Positions 44,373 through 54,087 of a stretch of 64,000 nt of DNA are shown one piece after another (the stretch's first letter is position 1; every line of letters starts with the position of its first letter). The position numbers and the translations under genes are program-made. The stretch spans positions 1 to 64,000 of the forward strand of contig NZ_MUBJ01000020.1 of the NCBI RefSeq assembly GCF_002127535.1, given 5' to 3'. Source of the stretch: Xenorhabdus vietnamensis. Lineage in GTDB: Bacteria; Pseudomonadota; Gammaproteobacteria; Enterobacterales; Enterobacteriaceae. A model generated the notes under the pieces. It ran no database searches and was not told the DNA's origin. It saw only the letters and a program-made list of their open reading frames with translations.

Positions 44373-46925
44373 ATGAGCATATTAAGGCTTTGTATTATCG
44401 GTAATGGAATGGTCGGTCACCGCCTCATTGAAGACTTAATGGATAAAGCCGGACATGAACAGTTTGAAATTACAGTATTCTGTGCAGAGCTGCACTTAGC
44501 TTATGACCGCGTCCATCTCTCCTCTTATTTCTCCCATCATACCGCTGAAAAATTATCCCTTGTCCGAGATGGTTATTATGAAAAACATAATATCCGTATG
44601 TTACAAGGTGAACGGGCTGTCCTGATTAATCGGGATGCAAAAGTCATCCATTCCGATACCGGCAAGATAGTGGAATATGACAAACTGATAATAGCCACAG
44701 GCTCTTATCCTTGGATACCTCCAATAAAAGGCCATGAAGGTGCTGACTGCTTTGTTTATCGCACAATTGAGGACTTGAACACGATAGAAGCCTGCGCTAA
44801 ACGCAGTCGCCGAGGAGCCGTTATCGGTGGTGGCCTGCTTGGGCTGGAAGCCGCCGGCGCACTGAAAAATTTAGGAATAGAAACCCATGTCATAGAGTTT
44901 GCACCTGTATTAATGGCCGAACAGCTTGATCCGATGGGAGGTGAACAGCTCAGAAAGAAAATCGAGCGGATGGGGGTCAAGGTTCATACCAATAAAAATA
45001 CATTAGAAATCCTTCATTCAGGCCATAGTTATAATAAAACAATGCTGTTTGCTGATGGCAATTCGCTAGAAGTGGACTTTATTGTATTCTCCACAGGTAT
45101 TCGCCCTCAGGATACACTGGCTCGCCAATGTGGACTTACCATTGCTGAACGGGGTGGTATTGTCATTAATGATAATTGCCAGACATCTGATGAAGATATC
45201 TATGCGATTGGTGAATGTGCTTCATGGCAAGGCAAAGTCTATGGCCTGGTCGCTCCAGGTTATAAGATGGCACAGGTGGCAGCCGATCATATATTGGCAA
45301 GGGACAATACTTTTCTTGGAGCCGACCTGAGTGCAAAACTGAAGTTGCTGGGTGTCGATGTCGGAGGGATAGGAGATGTCCGTGGCCGCCAGCCTGACTG
45401 TCTCAGCTATATCTATTTAGATGAAAATAAAGAAATTTATAAAAGACTGATAGTCAGCGGGGATAAAAAATCTCTGCTGGGAGCAGTTTTAGTCGGAGAT
45501 ACCGCTGATTACGGCAACCTCCTGCAAATAATGCTGAATAACATCAAACTTCCAGATAATCCAGACTCATTAATATTACCTGCACATGCTGGCAGCGATA
45601 AGCCTTTATTGGGAGTAAATGCATTACCTGATACTGCCCAGATATGTTCCTGCTTTGATGTAACAAAAGGCAATATTATTCAGGCTGTGCAAAACGGCTG
45701 CCATACAGCAGATGCCATCAAGACAGAAACCAAGGCAGGGAGCGGGTGTGGAGGATGTGTACCGTTAATCAATCAGATTCTCAATGCCGAGTTGAGTCGT
45801 CAAGGAATTGAGGCCAATCATCATTTATGCGAGCACTTTGCCTATTCACGACAAGAACTTTATCATCTGATCAAAGTGGATCGGCTCACATCATTCCGAC
45901 AACTGGTGAAAAAATACGGCAAGGGCTACGGTTGTGAGATCTGTAAACCGACGGTTGCTTCTCTGCTGGCCTCTTGCTGGAATGACTATATTTTGAGTGA
46001 TGATCTTGTGCCGTTGCAGGATACAAATGATAACTTCTTAGCTAACATCCAAAAAGATGGCACCTATTCTGTCATCCCCCGCTCTCCTGGTGGAGAGATC
46101 ACGCCGGATGGACTGATAGCAGTGGGAGCGATAGCCAAAGAATTTAATCTATATACCAAAATCACGGGCTCTCAGCGAATAGCGATGTTCGGTGCACAGA
46201 AAAATGATCTGCCACTCATCTGGCAACGTCTGATAGATGCCGGCTTCGAAACGGGCCATGCCTATGCCAAGGCGTTAAGAATGGTGAAAACCTGTGTCGG
46301 CAATACTTGGTGCCGGTTTGGCGTTGGCGATAGTGTCGGTTTGGGCGTTGAGCTGGAAAATCGTTACAAAGGCATCCGTACTCCCCACAAGATGAAATTC
46401 GGTGCCTCCGGCTGTACACGTGAATGCTCAGAGGCTCAAGGTAAAGATGTCGGCATAATTGCGACAAATAAGGGCTGGAACCTGTATGTTTGTGGTAATG
46501 GTGGAATGAAACCCCGACATGCAGATCTATTAGCGGCTGATCTCGATAAAGAGATTCTCATGCAATACATTGACCGTTTTATGATGTTCTATATCAGAAC
46601 TGCCGATAAATTACAGCGCACTTCCGTTTGGCTGGAAAATATGGAAGGCGGAATAGATTATCTCCGCGCAGTTATTATTGATGACAAACTCGGTCTGAAT
46701 AACCAGCTAGAGCATGATATGACTGAACTGAGAGCCAAATTCTCCTGCGAATGGCAGCAAACCGTCAATGATCCTCATACGCTGATCCGTTTTTCCCACT
46801 TTATTAATAGCACTGAGCGAGATCCTAATATTCAGATGGTCGCAGAACGGGCGCAACATCGGCCTGCACATCCACAGGAAAGAATTGCAATCAGGTTGAT
46901 AAAATCCGAGGAGGAAATGGCATGA
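44373..46925 (+). CDS. nirB: NADH-dependent nitrite reductase large subunit NirB
   Basis: This 850-residue sirohaem enzyme reduces nitrite to ammonium in the cytosol under anaerobiosis. The FAD/NAD domain (about 1-300) starts CIIGNGMVGHRLIEDL. The [2Fe-2S] site is in ICSCFDVTKGN with GSGCGGCVPL (about 425-465). The sirohaem/[4Fe-4S] domain has TCVGNTWCRFGVGDS and GASGCTRECSEA (about 635-695). It is collinear with E. coli NirB and overlaps nirD by four bases. Confidence 0.96.
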   Translation: MSILRLCIIGNGMVGHRLIEDLMDKAGHEQFEITVFCAELHLAYDRVHLSSYFSHHTAEKLSLVRDGYYEKHNIRMLQGERAVLINRDAKVIHSDTGKIVEYDKLIIATGSYPWIPPIKGHEGADCFVYRTIEDLNTIEACAKRSRRGAVIGGGLLGLEAAGALKNLGIETHVIEFAPVLMAEQLDPMGGEQLRKKIERMGVKVHTNKNTLEILHSGHSYNKTMLFADGNSLEVDFIVFSTGIRPQDTLARQCGLTIAERGGIVINDNCQTSDEDIYAIGECASWQGKVYGLVAPGYKMAQVAADHILARDNTFLGADLSAKLKLLGVDVGGIGDVRGRQPDCLSYIYLDENKEIYKRLIVSGDKKSLLGAVLVGDTADYGNLLQIMLNNIKLPDNPDSLILPAHAGSDKPLLGVNALPDTAQICSCFDVTKGNIIQAVQNGCHTADAIKTETKAGSGCGGCVPLINQILNAELSRQGIEANHHLCEHFAYSRQELYHLIKVDRLTSFRQLVKKYGKGYGCEICKPTVASLLASCWNDYILSDDLVPLQDTNDNFLANIQKDGTYSVIPRSPGGEITPDGLIAVGAIAKEFNLYTKITGSQRIAMFGAQKNDLPLIWQRLIDAGFETGHAYAKALRMVKTCVGNTWCRFGVGDSVGLGVELENRYKGIRTPHKMKFGASGCTRECSEAQGKDVGIIATNKGWNLYVCGNGGMKPRHADLLAADLDKEILMQYIDRFMMFYIRTADKLQRTSVWLENMEGGIDYLRAVIIDDKLGLNNQLEHDMTELRAKFSCEWQQTVNDPHTLIRFSHFINSTERDPNIQMVAERAQHRPAHPQERIAIRLIKSEEEMA

Positions 46926-47263
46926 ATCAATGGATAAACATCTGCCCGCTCGAAAATATTGTTCCCGATACCGGTGTTTGTGCTCTGATTGGGGATCAGC
47001 AAGTCGCTATTTTTAGGCCTTTTGATGATGAGCAGCTATTTGCATTAAGCAATATCGATCCCTTTGCTTCTGCAAGCGTACTGTCGCGTGGGTTAATTGT
47101 TGAGCATAATGATGTGCTATGGATTGCCAGCCCGTTGAAAAAACAGCGATTTAGGTTAAGTGATGGATTTTGTTTGGAAGATGCAACTTACTCTATCTGC
47201 TCATTTCCGGTCAGAGTGAATAATGGGTATGTGCAGGTTTTTCTTGAGCAACATCATGATTGA
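46922..47263 (+). CDS. nirD: Nitrite reductase small subunit NirD
   Basis: This 113-residue Rieske-like fold protein lacks the Rieske Cys/His ligands, as is normal for NirD. It starts MNQWINICPLENIVPDTGVCAL and includes FALSNIDPFASASVLSRGLI. It overlaps nirB by ATGA and should form the NirBD reductase. The usual partners nirC (nitrite channel) and cysG (sirohaem synthase) do not follow. Confidence 0.94.
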   Translation: MNQWINICPLENIVPDTGVCALIGDQQVAIFRPFDDEQLFALSNIDPFASASVLSRGLIVEHNDVLWIASPLKKQRFRLSDGFCLEDATYSICSFPVRVNNGYVQVFLEQHHD

Positions 47264-47568
47264 AGGTGTTGTTGATAGATAAATTGTTAATTGGTGCGTC
47301 AGGATTCTTACTATCGAATAGATTGCCTCCGCGTTTATGCGTTAATAGCGGGGGCAATTTTGATCCCAAACTCCAGCAGTCAGGTTAAATTAACTATATT
47401 TTTAATAGCAGTAAGAAATACCAGTAACTACAAAAAATAACTGACTTGTCCACATCCAAGTAAATAACAAAAGGAGCTCGCTTAAAGGGTAATCTGATAA
47501 TCACCGAAACAAAGCCAGTAACAGACAGATCGAGTTTAAGTTATTACAATAATTACTTATAACACCAT
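47264..47568. other. Intergenic region between convergent nirD and the KAS III gene
   Basis: About 305 bp with a terminator for nirBD in the first third. The rest is AT-rich with no recognisable gene. Confidence 0.6.
47322..47361 (+). terminator. Terminator of nirBD
   Basis: ATTGCCTCCGC (47322-47332) pairs with GCGGGGGCAAT (47348-47358), one G-U pair, followed by TTTT. Confidence 0.75.
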
Positions 47569-48548
47569 TTAATATTTCATTAATAGAGCGGTACTTTGCC
47601 AACCAGCACCAACCGACCAAAAAATTAGTAAATCACCACGAGTAACTTTTTTTCTTTCTAGTGCTTCATAAAATGCGACAAATGGACTATTGGTCGCAGT
47701 GTAACCATATTTATCACCAATAAATAATGCCTTATCCTGATCCACATCAAGTGCTTTACAAAGTAGTCGAATGTTATCTATAGAAAATTGCGAAAACATA
47801 AACCCTTTAATATCAGCAGGCACTAAATTATTTCGTGAAAGTAGCAATCGGATCGATTCATATGCAGTGGTGATACAAATAGCATCATCAAAAGGGGTGA
47901 ATCTGACTTGTGAGGAAACGTCATGTCGATGAATGTTTGATAATCCACATGCAGGGAAAAGTGAATTGTCGATCACAGAGGTTTGCACGTGAAACTCTGA
48001 ATCTATAAAACCATTACCTTGTTCAGTCTTATGAAGAACGACCGCTACAGCAGACTCTGAAAAACATGAATGGTAGACGGGTTCATTACTACTATGGCCC
48101 CAAGATAATCGCTACCTACAACCAGCGCAAGCTGGCATGACGGGCGAGCCATCATCGCTCTGGAAACCATTTCTACCGCAACTAATAACCCCGCACAATT
48201 GGCGTTAATATCAAATGCCAGAGTCCTTTCTCCACCTCCAATAGCATGATGTATCTTGAGCGCGGTTGAAGGAATAAGATATTCTGGTGTTTGTGAAGCA
48301 AATACTATAAGGTCTAAATCCTTAGCCTGACATCCCAGCTGTTGAATAGCATCATTAGATGCCGCAACTGACATCGTGAGGGTTGTATCCGATGAGTCAC
48401 GGATCAGATAACGGTTTTTATGCCCCAGTTTATTTAATAAACCGCTAATATCAATACCTTGGGCAGCATAGTGATCTATAAACCAATTATTATCAACCGA
48501 GGTTGAAGGATGCCAAATTCCTAATGATGCAATCGCCACTCTTGTCAT
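47569..48548 (-). pseudogene. KAS III-like (FabH family) enzyme, frameshifted by one base
   Basis: The N-terminal half (48548-48045, MTRVAIASLGIWHPSTS) and the C-terminal half (frame ending 47569) form one protein of about 325 residues if one base is restored in the GGGGCC run (minus strand) at 48096-48101. The restored join reads DYLGAHSSNEPVYHSCFSES and then AVAVVLHKTEQGNG, exactly the FabH pattern. The nucleophile Cys118 is present (FDINANCAGLL). The usual His region reads SQFSIDNI and the Asn region KYGYTATN, so His and Asn are replaced. Such a Cys-only KAS III would fit an acyltransferase role. It could also be a sequencing error; the start has no strong ribosome site. Confidence 0.78.
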
Positions 48549-48995
48549 AATTACTCCTATTTATCCCCCATATTTATTGGAATTATTTGATTTACACTCA
48601 ATAGTTCCATCAGCAGGGATTTTGTTATAAGAAACTAATTAATTTCTTCATAAATACAATATCATTAATCAATAATTACGTATTAAAATTCACAGGTTAA
48701 TTTAAATTCGATAAAGTAATAATATAAGTTCATAAAATGAAAGATGTAACACAATAAATACCCTACATCTTCCAATATATTCCACTAGGTCATTCATTAA
48801 TTTTAATATCAAACGACAGGCTACATAGAATTAGCTCACTTACAAATCAACACTCACTCAAAAATATCACCCCTATACTTTCACGTTAATTTGACATATG
48901 AATATAAGATAACATTTTAATAAAAATAAACACCATATAATGAAATACCATTCCAGCTTTGCATGCTAAACTTGCAAAGAATTAAATATTTTCAG
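48549..48995 (-). other. AT-rich gap within the KAS III/ThDP cluster
   Basis: About 450 bp between the two KAS III-like genes. Very AT-rich with no recognised gene, hairpin or operator. It may hold a promoter for the downstream gene. Confidence 0.5.
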
Positions 48996-50003
48996 CTACA
49001 CCATTAGGTTACTTAATTTCTCTTTATGATCATAACAATGCACACTGCAAGGAATATTCTGCCACTGTAGTAAAACAGCGGTAGCAGTAGATGAAGGTGA
49101 AAATCCCATAACAATCACCCAGTCAAAATCAGTCAGATTTTTATTATTTTGTATTTCCATAAAACCAAAAAAGCTCTGCGCTGGCCCTAAACTTCCGTAT
49201 TTATGAAAAATGGATACAATCTTATCTTTTTCTACACCTAAAGCTTCCGCAGTGATGCCAGCAACCCATTCGGTCGGATCATAGACATAAAAAGCGCTGA
49301 TATCATTTAGACCAATCCCGTTTGATTGACATACTTTACTACAACACTGATAAATTGTTTCCTTTAGGTTATTAAATATATATTTCCCTCCTTCAGGCTT
49401 ATAGCAAACATAACTTTCAGATACTTCATTAAATTTCAATATATCGTAATGTGCGGTATTCAACGTATGGAAACCAGTCACTTTTACACCTTGCTTTCTG
49501 CTAATTATTAAACATGCAGCACCATCGCTTAATAATGTTCTTGCGGGATCGCTTTTTGAAAACCAATGCGAATAATTACAGCCAGTAATAACAGCTATGT
49601 TATGAAACTCAGCGTTAAGTAGCTTAGCAGTGGCGAGTTCCAATGCAATTACACCACCATTTGTTCCGGCATTTACTGACACCACTGGACAAGATAGTTT
49701 TAATGCTCTGGACAATTGCCCGCCTTCATCACACAAAATACTATCAGGCCATACCTGGCTAATAATCAGATAATCAATATCTAAAACATCCATCCGCACC
49801 TGTTTTATAGCAGCTAACAAACTTACTTTCATTAATTCAATTAATTCTTCTTTATTATTTAAACGCCATAAAAAACGTGACTTAGATATCTTCTGTCTAT
49901 CAGGTGCGCTGAATTCATTACAGATATTATCCTCAGGATTAATAATAATTTTTCCCGTAGGGAGAATACCTGCTGCTGCAATAATTGAGATGTTATTATC
50001 CAT
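48996..50003 (-). CDS. KAS III-like (FabH family) protein lacking the catalytic triad
   Basis: This is a 335-residue thiolase-fold protein. Compared with FabH (Cys-His-Asn) all three catalytic residues are replaced: VSVNAGTNGGV has Thr114 at the Cys position, YVYDPTEWV has Asp242 at the His position, and HKYGSLGPAQS has Ser271 at the Asn position. It keeps the fold features (LLSDGAACLI, IVMGFSPSSTATAVLL). The gene overlaps the ThDP gene by 8 bp and has a strong GGAGGAGG site inside it, so translation is coupled. It may be a non-catalytic partner, an acyl carrier-binding subunit, or an enzyme of different chemistry; no known protein is recognised with certainty. Confidence 0.82.
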   Translation of the reverse strand: MDNNISIIAAAGILPTGKIIINPEDNICNEFSAPDRQKISKSRFLWRLNNKEELIELMKVSLLAAIKQVRMDVLDIDYLIISQVWPDSILCDEGGQLSRALKLSCPVVSVNAGTNGGVIALELATAKLLNAEFHNIAVITGCNYSHWFSKSDPARTLLSDGAACLIISRKQGVKVTGFHTLNTAHYDILKFNEVSESYVCYKPEGGKYIFNNLKETIYQCCSKVCQSNGIGLNDISAFYVYDPTEWVAGITAEALGVEKDKIVSIFHKYGSLGPAQSFFGFMEIQNNKNLTDFDWVIVMGFSPSSTATAVLLQWQNIPCSVHCYDHKEKLSNLMV

Positions 50004-51690
50004 GTGCCTCCTCCTTTAATCTCTTTAAAGTGTTAACTCTATCATTTAGAGGAGGAAGCACATATTTATCAATAAACACATTAATCACTGCTGGTTTCTT
50101 TTCTTCAATTGCATGAAAAAGAGCTTCTCGTAATTCTTTTATATTTCTTACGTTATAACCTGTCGCTCCAATAGCTTGCCCAAATAGAGCGAAGTCAACT
50201 TGAGGGATATCGCAGTCGAGTTGAGCATTACCCAATAGCTCCACCCCCTGCCTGCACATATTATAACTAGCGTCATTCATTACAAGCCATATTGCAGGTA
50301 ATCCATATTTGACAGCAGTGCTTACTTCATTCGACATCAACATCGAGCCATCGCCTATGATACCTACCGCACAGCGTTCTTTTGATGCAGCAATCCCTAT
50401 TAGCCCGCAAGCATAATGCCCCATAGCTCCATAAGCTGTATTTATGCGATATCTCAAAGGGTTAGAAAATTTCAGATAGCGATTAGCCCAAACAAAGGAG
50501 TTACCTGCTTCTACAGCAACATAACAATCGAACATATCGATAACTATTTCCTGGATCACACGCATTACATCAAGCGGATGGCACACATTCTTTGCCGGAT
50601 CTGAATAATATTTATTACTGTCACATAGAGTTGAGATAGTTTTAATATGATCGGAAGGAATTGACTTTTCAGAAACATAGGTATTAATCAAAGTGATAAA
50701 TGTTTCAATATCGCAATCTATTAATACACTGTGTGGAGGTAGATTCTTTTTAACTTCCTGTACATTTAGACCTATATAATAAACCTTAACTTTATCAAGA
50801 CTATTTTGGATATATGATGAACTTAGCTCCCCCAATCTGGTTCCCATAATGATAACAGCAGACAAGGAGGGGCAATGTAATATCTTATTAATGCTCTCTG
50901 TATCTGAGCCTAATCCACTAGTTCCGACATAGAGGTGGTGTTTTTCATCGAAGATCCCTTTCCCCCTTGGGGTAGATATTACTTGCGAATTTGTTTTTAC
51001 AGCAATCTGTGTCAATAACGTAGATGCATGCCGTGCACCAAATCCCGCCCAAAAAATAGCATTTTTATTGATAATTAAATCTGCTATTTCCTGTGAATAG
51101 TGTTTTACATGATCACCTAAGTCATCATAAGGCAACAGGATCTTCTCATCATTTTCAGAATCAATAATTTCTTGCTGCGCTTTTGTTGTTAAAAATATAC
51201 CAACTATATAACCTTCTTTCTTATTTAACCCTTTCCTTAATTTCTTCTCAACATCATGGTAATCTTCTTTTTTACTTATAATGATAACTTCATCAAAATA
51301 ACCGCATCCATCTGAAAGAACTAAACCTTCTATATCTTGTACTGTAGTCTCCTGTAAGCTCCATTTTCCTGAAGGAGCAACAGACGTGATTGATGATATG
51401 AATATAACCTTTGCTCCATCTAACTTTGCCGCTTTTAATCCTGTTAAAGCATTGCTTATGCCAGGACCTGCTGTGGCAAAAGCAATTGCTGGAACTTGCT
51501 GACACAAACTGAATTCAGATGCAGCAAAGACCCCACCCTACTCATGCCTACAGTGAAATATCTTTATTTTTTCCGATTCTGTTAATGCTTGCCATATAGG
51601 TACAATAAAGCCCCCAGAAACACCAAACGCTGCTTTAACCTGACAATCCTCAAGTAACTTAACTAAATTTTTCGCAATACTCATTGTCAT
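49996..51690 (-). pseudogene. ThDP-dependent acetolactate/acyloin synthase-like enzyme with an in-frame amber codon
   Basis: One reading frame from 51690 (MTMSIAKNLVKLLEDC; an earlier ATG at 51726) to 49996 would encode about 564 residues. It is broken only by TAG at 51538-51540, directly after RHE, whose Glu activates the ThDP cofactor. The expected residue there is Gln (RHEQG), a single C-to-T change. The pyrimidine domain (AFGVSGGFIVPIWQAL, TAGPGISNALTG) and the pyrophosphate domain (IGDGSMLMSNE... then VMNDASYN, the GDG-N motif) are otherwise intact. Product chemistry would be condensation of 2-oxoacids into acyloins. A nonsense mutation, readthrough or suppression are all possible. It is the first gene of a cluster with two KAS III-like genes. 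Confidence 0.82.
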
Positions 51691-51726
51691 ACTATATATT
51701 TCATCCACTTTTAATAAAAAAATCAT

Positions 51727-53222
51727 TAACTATTACAATAAAAAATAGATTCATTATGTTAATAGTTATAATTAACACGCATTTTCAGAATGCAATAAAA
51801 TTTTATTCATACGATAAATAATCACATCACCAAACCACATAATGACTCTCAATTTTATATAAATAAATACAACTGCGTTATTCTGGCAGTAAATAAATCC
51901 ATATTTAATTAAATTATTTACTCAATGTATTAAACACTGAATTTTTTAAATTCAATTAATTAATCACTCATCATAAAATCCATTTATTAAATAATAACCT
52001 CATGATCACCTTGTTAATTTACGCCTATAATTCCACCACCAGCTATTTTATTAATCCTTTGTTCTAATAATGATAAATACTTAATTATTAATTTCATAAT
52101 TTCTTATGCTTACTTTATCCACTATCTATTTTCTGAGTCACTTCTAAGGCGTTCTTAGCAAAGAAATGGGAAGTCAACAAATTGGGACAAATCTGTTTAG
52201 GGTTATGCTTTTCGATTCACTTATTTTTCAACCTACTACCAATGTTTGATAAACTTTACTTGAATCGTTCGGCAATGAAAAATCGTTCTTCGTTTAGTCT
52301 AATCTGCCACATACGCTTTCAGATACTCATGCATTAATTTTTTTTAATATTACACTCAATCTCGGAAAATATAAAACCATCAGTATATTTATTTTTTAAA
52401 ATAATTTAAGATATTTTGTTAAGATGTACTACAAAGTAAAGATCATTATCTTAATCTATTTCTTCTATTGTGATAATTATTAACCAATAGCATTCACAAG
52501 AAATCTTATAATTCCCCCTATTGAGAGTAATGTTTTCTTCTCCAAATCTATAAAACCTACTGACAATCAACACTTATACTTTTAGTATTACAAAACTTAA
52601 TAATATTATTATGGTATCCCTATGAAATTAAGGGACAAACCTCTCAAAAAATAAATAAATGCAATTATTCTATACTTCAAATCTCCAAACACCCCAAAGT
52701 AATAACCTTATATGTAAGCAATAGATAGCTAGTAAAGAAACATGTCATTACCTTACAGTATTCCGATCATTTCACTCTTTTGTAGATTTTCTCATTACAT
52801 CTATTTTTAACTATACGTCTACTGTTAACCACATATTGATAAGGTTAATCATTTATTTGTGATAGAGAATTATGTTGAGTTTATAATTTTAGATCAGCAT
52901 CAATAAACCAATAACATTGATATTATCGTCAATTATGATTTTTATAGGATGCATTATATACATCTTTTGATTAAAAAACATACCAAAAGGTGACTCAAAT
53001 AAAAAACGCAAGATATTATAAGCACTTATTACACAGCACTGCGAAGAAATTCTAACTAATTGGTCTAACAAAACTAATGATAAAGAATTAGAGGCAAAAC
53101 GCACTTTTTGATTCGTGCGCGCATTTAACTTCTCTTACCTGAAACCACAGAGTTGAAAGGACTCATTGATGTTTTTACCCTCGACGTCTCGAAAGACTGA
53201 GTAAAACAGGCCAACATAACTA
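51727..53222. other. 1.5-kb AT-rich gene-free region
   Basis: About 1500 bp of AT-rich DNA lies between the ThDP cluster promoter side and the ssb terminator. Only short frames are present; a 71-codon minus-strand frame at 52889-53104 has no recognised product. The less AT-rich stretch at about 52130-52340 might be decayed coding DNA but no family could be recognised. No repeat, tRNA or insertion sequence was seen. Confidence 0.55.
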
Positions 53223-53224
53223 CC

Positions 53225-53250
53225 AAAAAACCCAGCTAGAATGCTGGGTT
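53225..53250 (-). terminator. Terminator of ssb
   Basis: On the minus strand AACCCAGC pairs with GCTGGGTT around a 6-nt loop and is followed by a run of T. Confidence 0.85.
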
Positions 53251-53297
53251 ATGGTTTATTTTGCCACTTATCTTTACAGTTTTAGATTAAACATGGT

Positions 53298-53816
53298 CTA
53301 AAACGGAATATCATCATCGAAATCCATTGGTGGCTCATTACTCTGTGGTGCAGGAGACTGTGCCGGGCGAGATGGAGCGCCGCCGCTGAATTGCTGAGAT
53401 GCTTGTTGTGGCTGCTGTGGTTGTCCCCAACCGCCTTGTGCTGGTGCATCCTGGTTGGCTGCACCACCGCGGCCGCCCAGCATCTGCATGGTGCCACCAA
53501 CATTTACCACGATTTCAGTGGAGTAACGGTCTTGACCGCTCTGATCCTGCCATTTACGAGTCTGCAAAGAACCTTCGATATAAACCTGAGAACCTTTACG
53601 CAGGTACTCTCCGGCGACTTCTGCCAATTTGCCGAATATCACAACCCTGTGCCATTCAGTTTTCTCTCTCATCTCACCGGTTTGCTTATCGCGCCAGCTC
53701 TCAGACGTTGCCAGAGTAATGTTGGCGACTGCACCGCCGTTCGGCATATAGCGAACTTCCGGGTCCTGCCCCAAATTACCTACTAAAATAACTTTGTTTA
53801 CGCCTCTGCTGGCCAT
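53298..53816 (-). CDS. ssb: Single-stranded DNA-binding protein Ssb
   Basis: The protein has 172 residues. The N-terminal OB-fold (about 1-112) starts [40 protein letters not shown] in family manner. A Gly-, Gln- and Pro-rich linker follows, ending in the conserved acidic tip MDFDDDIPF that recruits partner proteins. It functions in replication, recombination and repair. It is divergent from uvrA with a shared LexA box between them, as in E. coli. Confidence 0.96.
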   Translation of the reverse strand: MASRGVNKVILVGNLGQDPEVRYMPNGGAVANITLATSESWRDKQTGEMREKTEWHRVVIFGKLAEVAGEYLRKGSQVYIEGSLQTRKWQDQSGQDRYSTEIVVNVGGTMQMLGGRGGAANQDAPAQGGWGQPQQPQQASQQFSGGAPSRPAQSPAPQSNEPPMDFDDDIPF

Positions 53817-53988
53817 TGGGAATACTCCTGATGAAATGAATTTTTGCTAAAAAACGGAATTCTCTAATTATAAGCGAAGTAGTCTACCATGCGAGGACTA
53901 AGTTTAAACATAGAGCCGTTATATTATACTTTGCGAAGCTCATCGTACTTTACATTGTCATGGCTACAGCATAATTCCCCATTGAATA

Positions 53989-54004
53989 CTGTATATCCAT
54001 TCAG
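53989..54004. promoter_or_regulatory. LexA (SOS) box between ssb and uvrA
   Basis: CTGTATATCCATTCAG differs by one base from the E. coli uvrA SOS box (CTGTATATTCATTCAG) and sits in the same divergent position. Confidence 0.9.
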
Positions 54005-54087
54005 CAATGTTTGTGCAATAATGACGCGTTTATGAGTTTTGCACTATTAATAGAGCTTTGCACTATCAATAATCTGGGAAGTGGTAT

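Noticed and set aside
52889-53104. 71-codon minus-strand frame in the AT-rich region
   Set aside because: No ribosome site or recognisable product; typical chance frame in AT-rich DNA.
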